6,972 bases of DNA, taken from contig JACDAS010000237.1 in the NCBI GenBank assembly GCA_013695295.1, positions 1 through 6,972 of the forward strand, in the 5' to 3' direction. Position numbers and translations under genes: made by a program. Positions 5,650 to 6,972 of this stretch are shown one piece after another. Position 1 is the stretch's first letter; each line of letters begins with the position of its first letter. Source of the DNA: Actinomycetota bacterium (lineage in GTDB: Bacteria > Actinomycetota > Thermoleophilia > Gaiellales > Gaiellaceae). The notes under the pieces were generated by a model. The model made no database searches. It had not been told where the DNA came from and was given only the letters and a program-made list of their open reading frames with translations.

Positions 5650-6857
5650 CCGACAGCCTCGAGCAGAAGCGGCCCGGCGCGCTCGACGTCGCCGGCGCCG
5701 AGGGTGAGCACGAGGTCCCCCGGACGGGCGCGCCGGGCGAGGAACGCGACGCCGTCCGCGAGCTTCGGAGTCCAGGCCAGCGGAAGGCCGGGCCGGGCTT
5801 CGGCAACCGCGTCCACGACCAGCTTGCCGGTGATTCCGGCCAGCGGCTCCTCTCTCGCGCCGTAGACGTCGACGACCGCGACCACGTCGGCGTCCGCGAG
5901 TGCGAGCCCGAACTCCCGGGCGAGATGGCGGGTGCGCGAGTAGAGGTGGGGCTGGAAGAGCGTCAGCACCCGCCGGGGGTCACGCTCGCGCGCCGCCGCG
6001 AGCGCCGCGCGCACCTCCGTCGGATGGTGGGCGTACTCGTCGTAGACCTGGATTCCCCGTCTCTCGCCGACGAGCTGGAAGCGCCGCGTCGCCCCCAGGT
6101 ATCCGGCGAGGACGGATGCTGCTGCGCTGCGCGCGACGCCCGCCAGCTCGAGCGCGGCGAGTGCGGCGGCCGCGTTCCGGCGGTTGTGCTCGCCCGGCAC
6201 GGCGAGCTCGAAGTCGACGGGCTCCAGGTCGCCTCCGCGCACGACGTGCGGGATCTGCGCAAGCCAGTCGTCGAAGAGCCGCTCGACCTCGTGGCGCGAG
6301 CCGAAGGTCGTGTGGTGGTCGAGGTCGACGTTCGTGACCACCGCGATCTTCGGGCGGAGCGCCGCCACGGTCCGGTCCGATTCGTCGCCCTCGACGACGA
6401 GCCAGCCGGTGCCGGCCCGTGCGTTGCCGCCGAGCTGCGGCACCTCCCCGCCGATCAGGAACGAGGGATCGAGGCCGAGGCGGTCGAGGCAGAAGGCGAT
6501 CATCGAGGCGGTCGTCGTCTTCCCATGGGCTCCGGCGACGACGATTGCGTCCTGGAGCGAGACGAGCTCCGCCAGGAACTCGGCGCGCGACCGACCGGCG
6601 ACCTGGCCGGCGTAGGCCGAGGACACCACCGCCTCCCATCCGGCAGGCACCGGCGAGGGCGCAGGTGCGATCACGACCCCGATGCCGGCCGCCTCGACGC
6701 CGGCGAGGTAGGGCGTCCGCACCCGGTCCCAGCCGCCGACCTCCGCGCCCCACGCGTGTGCGAGCACGGCGTAGGAGCTGAGCCCGGCTCCGCCGATGCC
6801 GACGAACCAGAGCCTGCGCCCTTTGAGGGCCTGTTCGGTCAGGGGGCGGCCGCTCAT
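5646..6857 (-). CDS. murC: UDP-N-acetylmuramate--L-alanine ligase MurC, unusually short
   Basis: MurC is the cytoplasmic ATP-dependent ligase that adds the first stem-peptide residue, normally L-alanine, to UDP-MurNAc. The N-terminal Rossmann domain shows LWFVGIGGAGLSSYA (16-30). The ATP loop is GAHGKTTTASMIA (109-121), followed by VVEGDESD (154-161) and VVTNVDLDHHTTF (173-185). The C-terminal part has GEHNRRNAAAALAALELAG (222-240), VYDEYAHHPTEV (271-282) and FQPHLYSRTRHLAREF (301-316), of which the YDEYAHHP stretch is MurC-specific. At 403 residues it is well below the usual 450-490. Two places look shortened: the stretch after VVSSAYAG (78-84), where I expect roughly 15 more residues, and the segment between D180-H182 and GEHN, about 40 residues instead of about 90. 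The core motifs are intact and the frame is clean, so I read this as a compact functional enzyme. The ATG at 6857 is the only start: an in-frame TAA lies upstream with no other start codon between. Confidence 0.96.
   Translation of the reverse strand: MSGRPLTEQALKGRRLWFVGIGGAGLSSYAVLAHAWGAEVGGWDRVRTPYLAGVEAAGIGVVIAPAPSPVPAGWEAVVSSAYAGQVAGRSRAEFLAELVSLQDAIVVAGAHGKTTTASMIAFCLDRLGLDPSFLIGGEVPQLGGNARAGTGWLVVEGDESDRTVAALRPKIAVVTNVDLDHHTTFGSRHEVERLFDDWLAQIPHVVRGGDLEPVDFELAVPGEHNRRNAAAALAALELAGVARSAAASVLAGYLGATRRFQLVGERRGIQVYDEYAHHPTEVRAALAAARERDPRRVLTLFQPHLYSRTRHLAREFGLALADADVVAVVDVYGAREEPLAGITGKLVVDAVAEARPGLPLAWTPKLADGVAFLARRARPGDLVLTLGAGDVERAGPLLLEAVG
5657..5660 (-). promoter_or_regulatory. Ribosome binding site of murB, inside the murC 3' end
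   Basis: GAGG on the minus strand lies 7 bases before the murB ATG and within the last codons of murC. Together with the ATGA overlap of stop and start it fixes the murB start and points to coupled translation. Confidence 0.6.
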
Positions 6858-6972
6858 GCCCTGCGAGGAGCAACCTCCGCAAGGACGCAGGGAGCCCCCT
6901 TTTCCGGCGGGCCCTTAAGAAGCTCTAACGGAATGAAGACGCGCCGACGAGACGCGATGGGCGAGTGCGAGG
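6858..6972. other. Region upstream of murC; leader hairpin, no supported gene
   Basis: These 115 bases reach the window edge. Next to the murC ATG, the minus-strand transcript contains CCCTGCG (6892-6886) and CGCAGGG (6865-6859), which can form a 7-bp stem. Inside its loop GGAG (6878-6875) can pair with CTCC (6870-6867). The Shine-Dalgarno-like GGAGG (6878-6874) is 16 bases from the ATG, too far unless folding brings it closer. The part beyond about 6900 is richer in A and T than the genes, which suggests intergenic DNA. I found no convincing -35/-10 pair and cannot tell whether murC has its own promoter or follows an upstream gene. Confidence 0.45.

Noticed and set aside
5980..6882. A 300-codon minus-strand frame overlapping murC, starting at a TTG right after GGAGG
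   Set aside because: It is a different frame of the same DNA as murC and gives an Arg/Ala/Gly-rich product without motifs. The nearby GGAGG has no spacing to that TTG.
1..6972. CRISPR array, insertion sequence, phage genes, tRNA or rRNA
   Set aside because: No regularly spaced repeats, transposase motifs, terminal inverted repeats or RNA gene signatures were seen; the window is almost fully occupied by housekeeping genes.

Overview
The window is a compact, GC-rich bacterial chromosome segment in which every convincing gene lies on the minus strand, so transcription runs from the right edge (6972) to the left edge (1). The order in that direction is murC - murB - ftsQ - ftsZ - gcvT - gcvH - gcvPA (cut by the left edge). 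I infer a deep-branching Actinomycetota, probably class Thermoleophilia. The reasons are very high GC, frequent TTG/GTG starts, ftsQ followed directly by ftsZ with no ftsA or ddl, an actinobacterial-looking FtsZ GTPase motif, and a glycine decarboxylase of the split GcvPA type. The taxonomy is inference, not something the sequence proves.

Region 1 (about 6972-3798) is the end of a division and cell wall (dcw) cluster. murC and murB overlap by 4 bases (ATGA), and murB is followed after a short gap by ftsQ. MurB completes UDP-N-acetylmuramic acid, MurC adds the first amino acid to it, and FtsQ and FtsZ belong to the septal machinery that uses the resulting peptidoglycan precursor. MurC is unusually short (403 aa). 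The 115 bases upstream of murC contain a hairpin next to its start codon but no gene I can support.

Region 2 (3798-3923) is the ftsQ-ftsZ gap. It holds a near-ideal housekeeping promoter (TTGACA, 17-base spacer, TACCCT) and a predicted leader of about 60 bases. Most of that leader can fold into one long hairpin or a competing smaller one, just before an ftsZ start that has no good ribosome binding site. ftsZ (366 aa) is complete, with GTP-binding loop, T7 loop and C-terminal tail. A 23-base GC-rich stem-loop without a T tract lies just after it.

Region 3 (2585-1) is a glycine cleavage operon: gcvT, gcvH and the first 378 codons of gcvPA. The spacings are 1 base (gcvT-gcvH) and 4 bases (gcvH-gcvPA). 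A -10 element only 7 bases before the gcvT ATG suggests a leaderless mRNA. GcvPA (with GcvPB, presumably beyond the window) decarboxylates glycine, GcvH carries the aminomethyl group on lipoyl-lysine, and GcvT passes it to tetrahydrofolate. Every gene belongs to a known family. What deserves attention is the dcw-gcv junction, the structured ftsZ leader and the shortened MurC; I see no wholly new system.
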